Assembly (NCBI GenBank): GCA_002803225.1
Contig: NXFV01000750.1
Coordinates: 62,001-126,000, forward strand
Direction: 5' to 3'
From: Gamarada debralockiae
Lineage: Eukaryota; Ascomycota; Leotiomycetes; Helotiales; Hyphodiscaceae
DNA: 64,000 nt
The position numbers and the translations under genes were made by a program. This document shows, in pieces, positions 9,940 to 22,733 of this stretch. The notes under the pieces were generated by a model that made no database searches, was not told where the DNA came from, and saw nothing but the letters and a program-made list of their open reading frames with translations. Position 1 is the first letter of the stretch; each line of letters begins with the position of its first letter.

Positions 9940-11533
9940 CTAAGCCTTCTCTCTCTTCTTAAACAACACTTCCGCCCTCCTATTAGGCCAAATCTGCGTC
10001 CTAGTCCTCGTATCCTCCGGCCTCACCTCTCCCTCCTTGAATTTCACATCATACCTCATCAACAAGCCAATCAAAATAACCTTAATCTCATTACTCGCAA
10101 AGAAACGTCCCGGACAAGCATGCTTGCCGTGCCCAAAAGAAATCGCATCCTCACCCGTCGTAACAAACTGATACCGGCTCTCATTACCTGGCTGTTCCCT
10201 CAGCTTAGCGAAGCGGAAGCCGTCGAAGGTCTCGGGGTTGGGGTATAGAACGGGATCATGATTGATGCCGAGGCTGGAAAAGGCGGTGTATGTCCCTTTC
10301 GGGATCTGGAAACCGTCTGAGAGCGTGATGTCTTGGAGGGCTAGGCGGGCGAGTGATACTGCAACTTATCAGCTTCTACTGAATTAATGAGGAAGGTGAC
10401 GAACGAGCATTGGGAGGATTCATCCGCTGGCTCTCCTTAATAAAACTGTCCATCTTCTTGAGTTTCGTCATACTGGTCTTAACCAGTTTCCCATGGTCGG
10501 CAGAGAGAATTTCTTTGAACTCTTGACGAAGCGGCTCCTGGTATTCGGGGTACAAAGCTAGGTTATAAACCACATGCGTAATATTCATAGCCGTAGTATG
10601 AATAGCCCCCAAACTAGTAACCATCTGCACGAAACTCTGAAACATTGCATCTTCGGCCTTAGGACCCGAATGTTGAATCGCGAACTGGATCATATCAGCC
10701 GGAGGCTTAAAATCGGGCTTCTTCATGTCCGAGAAGCGCTTTTCGAGGATGGGTCGCAGGAGACGGGCACCATTCTCCCGATGTTGTTTTATGCGCTGGA
10801 CTTCTGGGATGAAAGGCGCTTTGAACGGGCGCAAGAGAGGTGGGATTCTTTTAACGGGTTGGATGGCGGCGAATACGTTCATAGTGTAGTTTATTGTTGT
10901 GTCGATCCATGCTTCGTCTCTACAAAGTGGTAGTCCGACGAAGATCCGACCGGAAAGTAGAGCTACGATGCGGAGGATCTTGGGATAGAATTGGATTGGC
11001 GTCCAGTCCTCACATTCGCCGATACATGAGGGGATGGCGAAGTCGGCTTCGTCTTGGAGGCCTTCAAGGGTCCGAGCGATATTGCGGGTAAGATCGATCT
11101 TCACGGACTCGACCATCACGTTGTTGTGAATTCCTAGTTCGCCCAGTGTGGTGTATTTGCCACCGAAGCGGGCGTAGACGCCTTGGTTGAAGCCGAGAAC
11201 AGTTTCCGGGAGGGACTTGACTTCATCGATGTACTTCTTTGGAAGAATCAATGTGTTGGGTTCGTGGAGGACTTCGGGGATTGTGTATGGTGACTCGGGG
11301 TACTGCATATTGTGAGGAGACGTGGAGGTGAAGGGATCGGTATTTTGATCACATGCCTTTTTAGAGCCTTCGATGAGAAGGTCTTGGAGATAGGGGTCGC
11401 TTGGCTTCCCTAGCGAAGGGAGGTATGACAAGTGTGACTTCGGCTTCAGAACAAGATGATAAATGAAATATAGAATCGCAATGATGGTAGATACCCCAAC
11501 TGCGGTTGGCGCGATCATGATCATGGACTCCAT
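9940..11533 (-). CDS. Cytochrome P450 monooxygenase, 515 aa
   Basis: A membrane-anchored heme-thiolate monooxygenase. Two exons (11533-10405 and 10358-9940) are joined by a 46-nt intron (5' GTTCGT, 3' TTGCAG) and give 515 residues, normal for the family. Visible features are an N-terminal membrane anchor (about residues 7-29), the ExxR helix as ESQR near residue 368, and the heme loop FGHGKHACPG with the axial Cys at 458. The I-helix reads GAIHTTAMN, with His where many P450s have an acid before Thr; this is a known variant in fungal ent-kaurene-oxidase-like groups. The block RIFVGLPLCRDEAW is also typical of that group. Flanking genes are not secondary-metabolism genes, so no cluster is implied and the substrate is unknown. 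Confidence 0.9.
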
Positions 11534-13292
11534 GATGAAGAGGCACAGATGTGGATTTCAGAGCAGATTGCAGAAACCGATAGAGTGTAAGGCTGGAAGA
11601 GGTTGGGGCAGTCACATAAACCTTGAAGTGGGGCACCCGCGACACGGCCCGAATATATATTTCATGGAGGACACGGCCTGAGCATGAAGGAAGTATAGTT
11701 GAGAGTAACAATGGTAGTTTGCAGATCAGCATCTAAGGATCTGGATACTGCTTCAGTGAAGGTCGTAGGTCGGAAGATACAATGCAAGCTCGACGCATGT
11801 CGCAGCTGTGACTGAAAGACGCGATGCGGGGTCTTGTAGCTAGCAAGCCTCGGAACCTTGTGAAGGTGAGTTACATGCGTCCTCATTACTGCCGGCTCAT
11901 TTCATCCGGGGCTTCTTAATTAGTATTCTGTATTTTGGATATCTTGCACCAATGATTCAAGCAGGTTCGTTAAACGCAGCTGCACCGAACTCTGAATCGA
12001 GGTTGTGCTATCCTCCTCACTCAATTAATCACTAGCGCGACAAGGGAGTTTTGTACGGCAAAACGGCCGCGCTAGAGTTTATTTAGGGAGATGGCAGTGG
12101 TGCCAGGAAGCAGAATAAATTCGAGAGGGTTTCATAAAATGTGCATAATTTACACAAGTCTTGCGTTAGGATTACCCGAATTTCTTTCAGGTGAGACACA
12201 ACTCGGTCCGGTAGAGTAATAGTGAACCGCAAAAAAAAAAAACATAAATATATTTCACATGCGTGTATATTGCTTTGATTCTGGAATCGGAATCAGAAAG
12301 AATTTCGCTCCCGTTCCCCGCTCGCCTGGTATAGGTAAAAGGTTTTGCCAAACTTTGGCTACAAGAACAGAGTTCAGGATTGCACTCTGAGTGGCTGGTC
12401 TTGTTCAACTTGGACTGTATTAGGCATTTCGAGGTGGAGCCTCCCATCTACTAGCTTCGAGACAAGATGGGAGCTGTTCTAGATGCTAGTTTATGAATGG
12501 GTAAAAATGTAAGGCTTGGGAAAGAAGAACTAGAGATCGAAAAATCGAGTCAAGATCGGTACAGCAGAGGAGATCACGTGCCGTCTATCCCTTCCCCGCA
12601 AAGTCAGGTCCAGGAACACCTTAACGCAATAAGCTTTTAAGCCGCATTTCTTTCTGCATGGGCGACATGCATCTTTTCTCATTCTCCAAAATTTACGCTC
12701 TTTTACTCATTTTCTTGTTCGACTTTGAGGTCGGTTGGGGTTCTGCGAAACTCGAGATGAGCGTCGCAGAGGTAAGCCTGAAGCTGTGTACCAATATCGA
12801 AGCTTCTCAAGGTGTCATGGTGGTCTTATTTCCACGTTTCTCGGATTCTCTCTCTTGATCAATTTCCTCTTGTCCTGCGTCGTTTTCAAGATGTGTTCCA
12901 AATGTGGCGTTGGTATTGGCCCGTGTGTTGCTAGCGCTAGTGGAAGGCCCCCAAGCGGAAGCGAACGCGGCCATCGCTGACCTGCCAGAAATCATTTCTC
13001 GCTGCCACCGTTTGCAGCCCATCAATCCATCTCCTTCGAAGACGGCGCGAACGATTCTACTTCTTGTTGATCAATATAAAATTTGCATTGGCCCACATAT
13101 GGGTTGTGCTACTTGATTATTCGAGTCCGAATACCTCCCGTTTACCCTCTGAATCAACAACCATTCACGTCCTCACGCGAAATGATCATCAGCGTTTGAC
13201 CATACTCTCTTTTGCCCCTCGATCAGTCCATACCATTACGAGTTCGACTCCCAACGCATACTTGATGTTCCTCCAATTTACCGAATATCGTC
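11534..13292. other. Divergent intergenic region
   Basis: This separates the minus-strand P450 from the plus-strand Yta7-like gene. It holds a run of A at about 12230-12242 and small open frames, such as a 66-codon ATG frame at 12658 that could be an upstream ORF. No convincing gene was found. Confidence 0.45.
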
Positions 13293-16200
13293 ATGCCATC
13301 CAAGCGCAAACTTGAGGCCTTCGATCCCAACAAGTCCGACTCCAACGACACCGACTTCGATCCAACCGAAGCTAGACCACGAAAATCAGCCAAGAAATCA
13401 CGATCGAAGAGACCTTCAGGGGGACCGCGAAAGCGTACAAAATACAGGGGCTCCGACGTGACCGATGATGATGTTGAAGACAGCTTATTAGAAGAATCAT
13501 TTTCCGAACCCGACGAAGAAGAAGACGAGGACGTCGAGATGAACGAGAAGACCGGGAGGGCGGTCCGAAAGGCCGCGAAGAAATCTGTCAATTACGAGGA
13601 GAATAGTGATAGTGATATCGAAGATATTGTGGGTGATAGCGATGAGGACGACGCTCCCAAAAGGAGCTCGAAGAAGAAACGAACGCGAGCCGCCACCGAG
13701 GAAATCGATGATGACTTGGAGGAGGATGAGCCCCGAACAACGCGAAAGAAATCGAAGATGATTGTCAAATTGAAGGTTGGAACCCCATCACAACCGGCCC
13801 GGACAACGAGAGCTGGCAGTGCAGCTCGAACGCGTGCTGGAGCAAGCGCGGAGCCTACATCTGCTGGGATTCCAACACGAAGAAGCACGCGTGCGCACAC
13901 GATTGAAGGTGACGAGCCAGTGGAGTTATCAACCTCAGGGCGTCATGCAGTTCGAGCATCTCGGAGTCCCGAGCCCATTGGACGAACCAGACCGACTCGA
14001 GGATCAAAGGGTGTGAAGCAACCTGCATCTACGATTAAAGAAGAAGCACATGAAACGAGTTCCTACGAGCAGCAAGGCGAGGATACCACAATGGCAAACG
14101 AGATTGCTGAAACCGACGAACAAGAAGCTGATGACGATGCAGTTGAGATGGAACCAGCAGACGCCCCTGATAATGCTGATGAACTTGCTGGTGCGGATGA
14201 AGGACAGGCACAAACGGCCGTAGGACTTAATGATGACGATGACGAAGACGACGATGTTCCTGTGGTACGCACAGGCCGAACTCGAGGTTCGCGAGCGGGG
14301 CTACCTGTTGAGGAAGGGGATGTGGCAGAAGCCACAACTGATATCCCCGAAGTACCCGAAGTAGCAGGTGGCAATAGACGTTTAACAAGGGGATCGAAAT
14401 CGAAATCCAAACAACGCAAGGCTGGTCAGGAAGTGAGTAGCGACTTTGAACCTCCCGAGGAAGGCTCCGAAGACGAGATCTCTGCATCTGATGACGAACC
14501 GAAGAGGAGCAAGGCTGGCGATCACGATGATGAATACGAATCAAGCCCCATCAGAAGAGGGAGGGCTGCAAGGCAAGCAAAGTCGAAGAGCAATTCTCGC
14601 AGACGCAGCGCTCGAGCTTCCGAGGAGCCGGAGCTTGATCAAGATGAATTGGCAGAAGAGCTTCAGGACCTCAAAGAAGGGACTCGAAGACGACGCCCCG
14701 TCCGGGATCTCGATATTGTGTACGAAACGAAGGGTCGTCGGGAACGGAAACCTGTGGATTACAGCATCAAGCCAATGGACCAAATTTTTGCTGCCGATGA
14801 AGACGGAGAAGATGCGGCTCCGACACCCTCACGAAGAGCCAGGGGTGGTCGTGCTGGAGCTAGTCAGCCTTGGGAGCGTAATCTCTACACGACCTTCGGA
14901 CCGTTCGGTGGTGGCGGTGGTCCTGCCGCGGTGATTGGAGGTCCGTGGGGAACTGGTGCCGCTGGGGGAGCCGATTCTGATAGCAGTGATGATGAGACTA
15001 TGCAACGACCAAGTAATATTGGAGGCAATGTGGGAATGACACCTACTTCTGCGTTCCCATCAGGACTGCTCCCTGGCCTTGGTCAAACCAACAACCCTGA
15101 AGCGATGGCTGGCTTGTCTGGAACTCCGGCCAACTTGGGCAGAATCAAAAGTCAGAAAGCTCTTGCGGACGCCGATCCTCTTGGTGTTGACCAAAATGTC
15201 GATTTCAGCAAGATTGGAGGTCTCGAAGGACACATTGATCAACTGAAAGAAATGGTCCAAATGCCACTCCTCTATCCCGAGCTCTTCACTAAGTTTCATG
15301 TCACTCCTCCTCGCGGCGTTTTATTCCATGGACCACCTGGTACAGGTAAGACTCTTCTTGCAAGAGCCCTGGCGGCACAAGTGAGCTCTGGTGGACGAAA
15401 GATCACGTTCTACATGCGCAAAGGTGCCGATGCCTTGAGCAAGTGGGTCGGTGAAGCAGAACGACAACTTCGGCTTTTATTTGAAGAGGCACGAAAAACT
15501 CAGCCAAGTATCATCTTCTTCGATGAAATTGACGGGCTGGCACCAGTTCGATCAAGCAAACAAGAACAGATTCATGCGTCTATCGTTTCCACTCTGCTTG
15601 CGTTGATGGATGGCATGGATGGTCGTGGACAAGTCATTGTGATTGGTGCTACGAACAGACCTGATAACATCGATCCAGCTTTACGCCGCCCTGGCCGTTT
15701 TGATAGAGAGTTCTACTTCCCTCTCCCCGATTTAGAGGCAAGGAAATCGATCATCAATATTCATACTAGGGACTGGGGAATCGATGACGGATTCAAGGAT
15801 TCGCTCGCCCAAATCACGAAAGGCTATGGTGGTGCCGATCTACGAGCTCTTTGCACGGAGGCAGCTCTCAATGCTATTCAACGATCCTATCCTCAAATCT
15901 ACTCATCCAATGAGAAACTCAAGGTGGATGCCGACAAAATCAAGGTCACGGCGAAGGATTTCATGCTTTCCGTCAAAAAAATGATTCCATCATCTGAACG
16001 AGCGACATCCTCAGGTGCATCACCGCTTCCCAAAGTCATCGAGCCACTTCTTCGAGATCAGTTGAAGCAGATAGAAGGGATTCTAGACGGCCTTATACCT
16101 ATTAAGAAGAAGACCACAGCTTTGCAGGAAGCCATGTTCGAGCAGTACGAAGATGAAGACCATGGTTTCGGCCGAGAAACATTACAGCAAGAATTTGAAA

Positions 16201-18506
16201 AGGCAAGGGTCTTCCGTCCACGATTGCTCATCGGTGGAGAACCTGGTATGGGGCAGGCCTATCTCGGCGGTGCTTTATTGAACCACTTTGAAGGCCTCCA
16301 TGTACAAAATTTTGACCTTCCGACAATATTTAGCGACTCTGCGAGGGTACGTATATCGTCCCTTCCGGAAGTTGTTCTACTAACTTTTCATAGTCTCCTG
16401 AGGCCGCAATTGTGCAATTATTTCAAGAGGTGAAGCGTCACAAACCGAGTGTCATTTACTTGCCTGGCATTGACACTTGGTATCACACGCTGAGCGACTC
16501 TGTAATCACCACTTTCCGCGGGTTGCTAAATGCCCTCCCTCCTACTGACCCCGTCTTGGTACTTGGAATCACAGACTCTCCGACCAACAAAGCCAATCAA
16601 GATATGGTTCGAGACCTATTTGGATTCTCAAGAAACAACCAGTTTAATATTCGCCGTCCATCCAGAGTGAGTGCTCTTCTTGAAGTTTTCTTCTGCTTGA
16701 GCTAACTTTCATAAGAAACATCGGGAGGAGTTCTTCTCCAATATTGTATCGTACGTAAAGTTGGCGCCAAAAGACTTTCCCGAGCCACTGAATCGCAAGA
16801 GGAGGAAGTTGGAAGTGCTTGAAATTGCACCGCCGCCTACTGTGAAACCCCCCACCAAGGAGGAAATCAAAGCTCAAAAGCAGCGGGATCACCAATTCTT
16901 GAATGTTCTGAAAATTCAGATACAACCCATCATGGACCAGATCCAGAGAAAGTACAAGAAGTTCCGAACTCCTGTTATTCCACAGAGTCAGATTCAGTAC
17001 CTCTTTGACGAACAAGACCCCAATTTCGTGCGACCAGACATTCCTCAATTTCGACCGTTTGAGCTGGACACAGACAAAGATGGCGTCAAAGGACTGCGTG
17101 AGACGGCTAGCCAAAAGTTCTTCTACAATCTGGAAACGACCACAATCGAGGAGCGATTGTCCAATGGATTCTATGCCCGGCCGAAAGATTTCCTTGCAGA
17201 CATCAGAACTCTTGCCAAAGACGCTAAGAACATTGGCGACAGAGAGCGAGCTCTCAAGGCAAACGAGTTGCTTACTAATGTGGAGGTCGATATTCTTGGA
17301 ATACAAGCAATGCCAATTTTTGCTGACGCGGAGAATGTCTATCAGAGGCAGCTTCAAAGAGCAAAGGAGAGAGAGGAGAAGCTCAAGAAGAAAGCAGCCT
17401 TGGATCTGGTATTTGAGCCTATCGTGCGTTCCGATGCCGCGACTGGTGGATTGAACTCTACCGAAGCTTCATCGGGCCCAATTCTCCTCGGCGAAGCTAT
17501 TCCTGGTAGTCGTCCCTCTGCGCTTGTCCACCCTGTTCACACCCCCAGCGGACTCTCAAACGGTATCTCCGCAGGCGACCAACATCCTACCAGTAACGGG
17601 ACTTCGGTTCCTTCGCGGCAGCATAGCGGTGATGATGTTGAGATGGGTGGCACAAACGACCACGCACTGCGGACTTCGCAAGACTCCCAAGCGATGCTTC
17701 CACCCAATCAGCAATGGCCACGAATGCCCAGCGGACCGACAAATACCTCCAATCTTGCCACTGCTGGAGGCAACACACAAGTTTCTCAGCGCTCTGGCTT
17801 CCAGGAAATCCCGCACGACACTTCCCCGAGTCAGTTGATTAACGATGCTTCGACAACTACGTCTGGTAAGAAGACTTCTGAAGGTTGGAGCACTCAAGCC
17901 ACGAATGGAGTCAGCCATCCGGATTCCAGTCCCGTGGATAAGGTCAACCAAGATTCGCAATTGCCGGATACGCAGCGCGACTCGGACAGTCAGTCAAGAG
18001 CTACGCAAGGCGAGGGCAGTAGTAGCGACGACCAATGGCCTCATTCCCAAGCTCACGGCCTTGCACGCGGTGACTTGGTGAAAGCATTCCCCTCTCAAAC
18101 ACCCAGCTCCGGTTCTCAACCCTCTCAAACTCCCGCCGTGCCTCCCTTCACCGCTCCTCCCCGTCTCCCTCCTTCTCGATCAAAGCCCGCTTCCATGGCG
18201 AACATCCTCAACGACTCACCCATCGAACCCACTAGCTCTCAAGCCTCGTCCCAAAAAGACTTGATAGTGGATGATCAATGGCTTGACGAGTTGCTCACCA
18301 GGTTGACGGAGGGAAGCAGTGGGTGTTCGATCGAGCAATTGGAGCAGATTAATAGGGAACTGATGGAGACGTTGTGGAAGTGGCGTGGGGAGTATAATCG
18401 GACGAAGGTTGCGTTTGCATTAACGACGGTGTTTAATGAGACGATTAGGGATATTGAGGAGATGCAGAAGGTGTTGAAGGCTAGTCAGGAGAGTCAGCTT
18501 TCATGA
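13293..18506 (+). CDS. Yta7/Abo1/ATAD2-family AAA+ ATPase with bromodomain, 1705 aa
   Basis: A nuclear chromatin-bound AAA+ hexamer of the Yta7 (budding yeast), Abo1 (fission yeast) and ATAD2 (human) family, which handles histone H3-H4 and affects nucleosome density. Three exons (13293-16346, 16394-16666, 16716-18506) join in phase 0. The first intron has a perfect TACTAAC branch site. The order is an acidic, Lys/Arg-rich disordered N-terminus (1-600); AAA1 with Walker A GPPGTGKT (680-687), Walker B IIFFDEIDG (DE at 744-745) and GATNRPDNIDPALRRPGRF; a degenerate AAA2 whose Walker A is GGEPGMGQ (no Lys, about 981) and whose Walker B region is VIYLPGID (no DE); a bromodomain-like region (about 1168-1290); a Ser/Gln/Pro-rich tail; and a C-terminal helical module (about 1620-1705). 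An active AAA1 with an inactive AAA2 is normal for the family. Confidence 0.95.
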
Positions 18507-19087
18507 GTTAACTTGTAGGAGGGTGGGTGAAAGTTGGAAGGGGAGGGAGGTGTTAGAACGAGGGGAGCAGAGGGGAGATGGGGGACGGGGATAATGGATT
18601 GGTGTGGATGTTGGTGTAGAATGAGATGGTGATTTTTCAGTGTAGTTTACGAGCCGGTGCTAGATGCTGGCATGATTGTATAAGAGAGAATGGAAATTCA
18701 TTGCATTTGAAGCGGCTGTGGGTCTTGAGAATTGGTGAGGTCATCCCCAATCCACAGGATTCAGTACGCCCAGATCTCGTTGGAATCGTTCAACCCTCAA
18801 ATGCGCACCTCTAATACTGAGGGTTGCGTAGGCGTTGTCACGCCAGTGCGGTTCTCCGCTCTGCTGTGAAACCTTCCTACATGTCTGCCTAACTGACCTC
18901 AATTTGCTTTTCTGGACAGCTCAGCAGCCGGCAGCCTCGCGAGAAGCCTCACCGTTCACTCACAACGCAACCTTCAAGTCTTCCATCATGCCGTGAAATT
19001 TCCTGGAGCTCATCTTTAGGCGAGCATCGTTGTCAGCCTCTTTAAGCAACCGTTATTTCAGCTTCTTTAAGCAACAAACTTATAGAG
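18507..19087. other. Intergenic
   Basis: Holds the 3' flank of the Yta7-like gene and the 5' flank of the ankyrin gene. It contains a short repeat (TCTTTAAGCAACCGTTATTTCAG / CTTCTTTAAGCAACAAAC) at about 19040-19080, just before the next ATG. No gene was seen. Confidence 0.4.
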
Positions 19088-22000
19088 ATGGTGGACCCTA
19101 TCGGGCTCCTAGCTCTTGGAATCACCGCCTCTCAAGGCTTCCTCACAGCCGTTTCCTCCTGGAAGAACTTCGACAGTGATATCCGAGCAGCCGTCAAGCA
19201 GATCGAAGATCTGAACAGAACTTTATCTGTTCTATCATCAAATCTTACATCATTCCCGCTATCCGGTGGAGATGCAAGCTGTGTCGAGTCAAAGATCATT
19301 GGCTGTCAAGATGGCATCACATCGTTACAGAGTATGCTCACCAAGTTGCAAGGACAAGGCTCGCAGAATGCCCAAACATCAGAGTCTCGACGGAAGCTCC
19401 AACATGTACTGTTTCCTCTCAAGCAGGGAGGCTTTAAAGCACTGCGGGATACAGTGAGCGACCTTCAGCAGAGACTAGGTCTTGCTTTGCAAGTCTATCA
19501 CGTGTAAGAGTGTTTTGGCGCCCCACTGAAGACAGGCAGCTGACCGTTGGTTTTCAGTGCGGGCATTACGAAAGTGGGAAATGAATTGAAGAGTGGTGCA
19601 GAGAATACTGGGAAAGCTCTTGCAAAGCTTCAAGACAGCATCGACAAAATGGCAGAGCCATCGAACAGTGTTCTGACGACGCTTTCCAAAATTGAGGGAA
19701 ACACTACCTTAGGGCCGCGACACATTGAAGAAGCCATGATACAACGACTGGATGCACTAGAGATGCAACTCATCTCAAGGATGGAGGAGGCGCAAAGCGG
19801 TATTAACGTACTTCGGGATGCTCGTTCCTTGGTATGCTACAAAATATATTTAGGCCGGAGGATTCGCTGACAATCGAGATGATAGACGAACGACTTGAAC
19901 CAAGGTATTGTTGCACTCATGGGCAAGCCAAACTTACAAAAATCGGTTCTTGATCAGAAACTTGCTCAAACAGAAGAGTGTAGCCGATGCCATTCAGATC
20001 GAGAATTGTTTATCTGCTCGAGATGTGGAAGCCAACACATGCCAAGAAGAAGACGAAATCGAGCCAATATGTCCTCTGCATTATTTTTTGGTCACTTCTA
20101 TGTACCCTGGGCTCGCAGATCACTCCTTCTCTCCATGAATATAAATTACGGCGCTGGAGGCCAGGGAATCGCTGCTGGAATCACATTGCGTGGCCGTATC
20201 TGCAAAGACTCGCCCGCTTTCCAGCTAATACACGAACATTATCTCGATATCGACCCAAAGTCGAATGACGTACAACTGGAAATCGTCCAAAGTGTTTCAG
20301 AAGCCTTGCGACGTATGATTATTGAAGGTCAGGCATCTGTATGGGACGTCAATCTGTTTGGAAATACTCTAATGCACGTAAGTCTCAAAATTCTCAATAT
20401 TGTAATATAGTCGAGATATAAGCTCATACCTTGAAGGTGGTGCTGCGGTGGATTCTTGACAGAGTTTTCCGCAATAAAAGTGAGCCGTACGTAGTGGAAT
20501 CATGCATCAAACTCGTCGAAATGCTCGTTGAACTTGGGGTCCCCATGAATGAGACAAATCCACGCCGGTACGTAATCACAAGGGTCCGTGGTATTATTAA
20601 CCCCTTGACTTAGTATTAGTTCTCCGTTAACAGAAATGGCGTGGTTACTGGATCTTCGAAAGGATTACCTCTCACGGTTTTGGTGGTCTATTTCCCAAAT
20701 GGGCTTTGAAGCTGTCGGCGAGATCCGTCAATATTACTCGCGGAGCTTATTCCAGATAGTCACTATTTTGATCCATGATGAAAGTATCGCAACAGAAGGT
20801 TAGTAAATGTTCAGTCTCTGGATCTTTACTGTGACTGAAAGATTTAGCGACACGCTGCGGAGGCCTTAGCATGGCTGTCCTGCGGCGGTCAGAAAACGAT
20901 CTCCTGAGAGCATTGAGAAAGGATCCGAAATCGTTGACTGAGCGCAATTCCCTTGGTCAAACGCCACTTCATCTAGCGGTCATCTGGCCTCGAGGATTCC
21001 GTCTTCTACTCGACGCCGGTGCGGATTACAATGCTGCAGATAACCAAGGCTGTGTGGCTTTATCTTATGCATGCTCAGCGGAGTGCCTAGAGAGCGTCCA
21101 ATGTCTGCTAGAAAAACAAGCTACGTTTCTAGGGCATTACTCAATGTCCAGGGGGCAAGACGAATACCGGACGACAATGGAACTACTTCCCTTCGTGTCA
21201 AATCAGCAAATCGTGGATCGGATACTTTCCGTATTCGTTCAAAGGAGAAGGCAGCTTGTCGAGCTGGCGAGAAACTTTCTGGCAAATCAGCAAGTGGATC
21301 AACTGATCCCCCTAAATGGTAGCATATTTGATGCTAATATATGCGAGCTTTACGAGCTACTCTCGGCGGAAGTGCCAGTTCCAGCGTCCCTTGACACCCG
21401 ACTGTACAACAACGGCACAGTATTTCACCTCGCTGGGAGTACTTCATCTCTTGCGACGAAGTTTTGGGACTTGGGCTTTCACGATGTGGAAGGTTATGAT
21501 GCGGATGGTGAAACAGCACTGATGAGGCTGTTAATGGGAGCAGGAGACTGTGTTCGAAACCTCAAGCAAGCCCTTTGGCTTACAAGAAAAGGAGCGTCCA
21601 TGTTCACCAAAGAGCCATATGGGCACCGGGTGGCGGCTCATCATTTCGCCCAGGGTATGGCCTGGGCTTTCATGACACAGAGGTCTAAGACTCGCTCAGA
21701 TGCTATGGATACTCTCATTGAGCAACTGCGAAAAGAGGCAGACCTAGATGCCGCAATGCTTATCGAAGACGCTTGCCTGTGCAAATGCTCTATCTCTGGC
21801 TGCACTGCCCATACTCTGTTCGTACATACTTTCCCATTCAACATCAACGGCCTTGACCGGGAATATGTTTACAGAAAGCGGTTTATTGACCCCGCTGAGT
21901 GGTGGATCGAATCATTTTGCGCTTCTCACAAGCAGCCGCCCTGCATCGTTGCCAAGCAAGCTTTCAGAGCCATAATCTTTGCGCTACTCGGTCTTAAGCA

Positions 22001-22277
22001 TACCTGCTGTGAAAATTACTACTTGTCTGGCAGGCCTGTTGAGGATAAAGAGGACGAAATAGAAGAGATCCATGCAGAGCAAGCCGAGGGCTATAACTTG
22101 CTGGAGACACTCATTGACCTTGCACTATCCCAGTGGAGAAATGAGACACGACCGTTCTCGGAATTTATCGAGGAATTTGTTGAAGTGCAGATAAAGTCGA
22201 AAGAGGTGCGTCCAAGTAAAGAATACGTGAAGCAACTAGAGGCAATAGGAGTTCGTGTGGAAGAGGTGGAAGAATAG
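19088..22277 (+). CDS. Ankyrin-repeat protein with STAND-type fungal N-terminal domain, 977 aa
   Basis: Six exons (19088-19503, 19558-19831, 19886-20377, 20437-20567, 20614-20798, 20842-22277) join without a frame break. The start MVDPIGLLALGITASQGFL and following helices (1-140) resemble the fungal N-terminal domain of STAND and Helo-like proteins, thought to be a signalling or membrane-acting module. Residues 262-277 hold CSRC-x8-CSRC, a possible zinc-binding knuckle. A middle part (about 300-500) is a fungal-specific region found in similar ankyrin proteins. From about 536 there are ankyrin units (SLGQTPLHLAV, LLLDAGADYNAADNQGCVALSYA), then a long helical tail with an acidic Glu-rich C-terminus. 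No NACHT or NB-ARC motif is visible. A role in recognition or signalling is inferred only from architecture. Confidence 0.85.
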
Positions 22278-22733
22278 AAACCAATCGGAATGTTCTTTTA
22301 CTACCATATTTGACTAATGATTGGCGGCAGCGGTGTGTGTGTAATCCACCACCAGCACAAGATGAGAATGGGAGCTTGCAACTTCTGCAGGACGTTGAAT
22401 GTGGCGACGAAAGGTGTGCATTTATCTTTGCTCCCCATTTTGGCGAGGTAGAGTAAGCCGAAACTTGGAATTTGTGATCGTTCACAGCATCTGAAGAATC
22501 AATTGGCCGCAGATAGAAGTGCATGTGACCCTGGAGATTTCCGCGTACGACTAGCAGGTGATTATTCGCCGGGAGCATGATGGTGAGTACTGATGGACCT
22601 CGGTTATGCAACATTTCAATGGTACCTTTTCTTGGTTCCCTCCGGTATCAGAACGTTTCTTTCATTCGTGCTATCTCTCTAAGCGTTGTTGACTATACTC
22701 TCCCATCCCGAAATCCCCTTGCTGTTCACTGCA
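22278..22733. other. Convergent intergenic region
   Basis: Lies between the 3' ends of the ankyrin gene (+) and the alternative oxidase (-). Only antisense-type open frames without family signals are present. Confidence 0.4.

Noticed and set aside
12187..12447. 86-codon minus-strand frame upstream of the Yta7-like gene
   Set aside because: Low-complexity end over an A-run, no homology features; likely chance.
13600..14420. Long Ser/Pro-rich minus-strand frames opposite the Yta7-like N-terminus
   Set aside because: They mirror the acidic coding strand (GAx codons give Ser/Phe on the other strand); shadows of the real gene.
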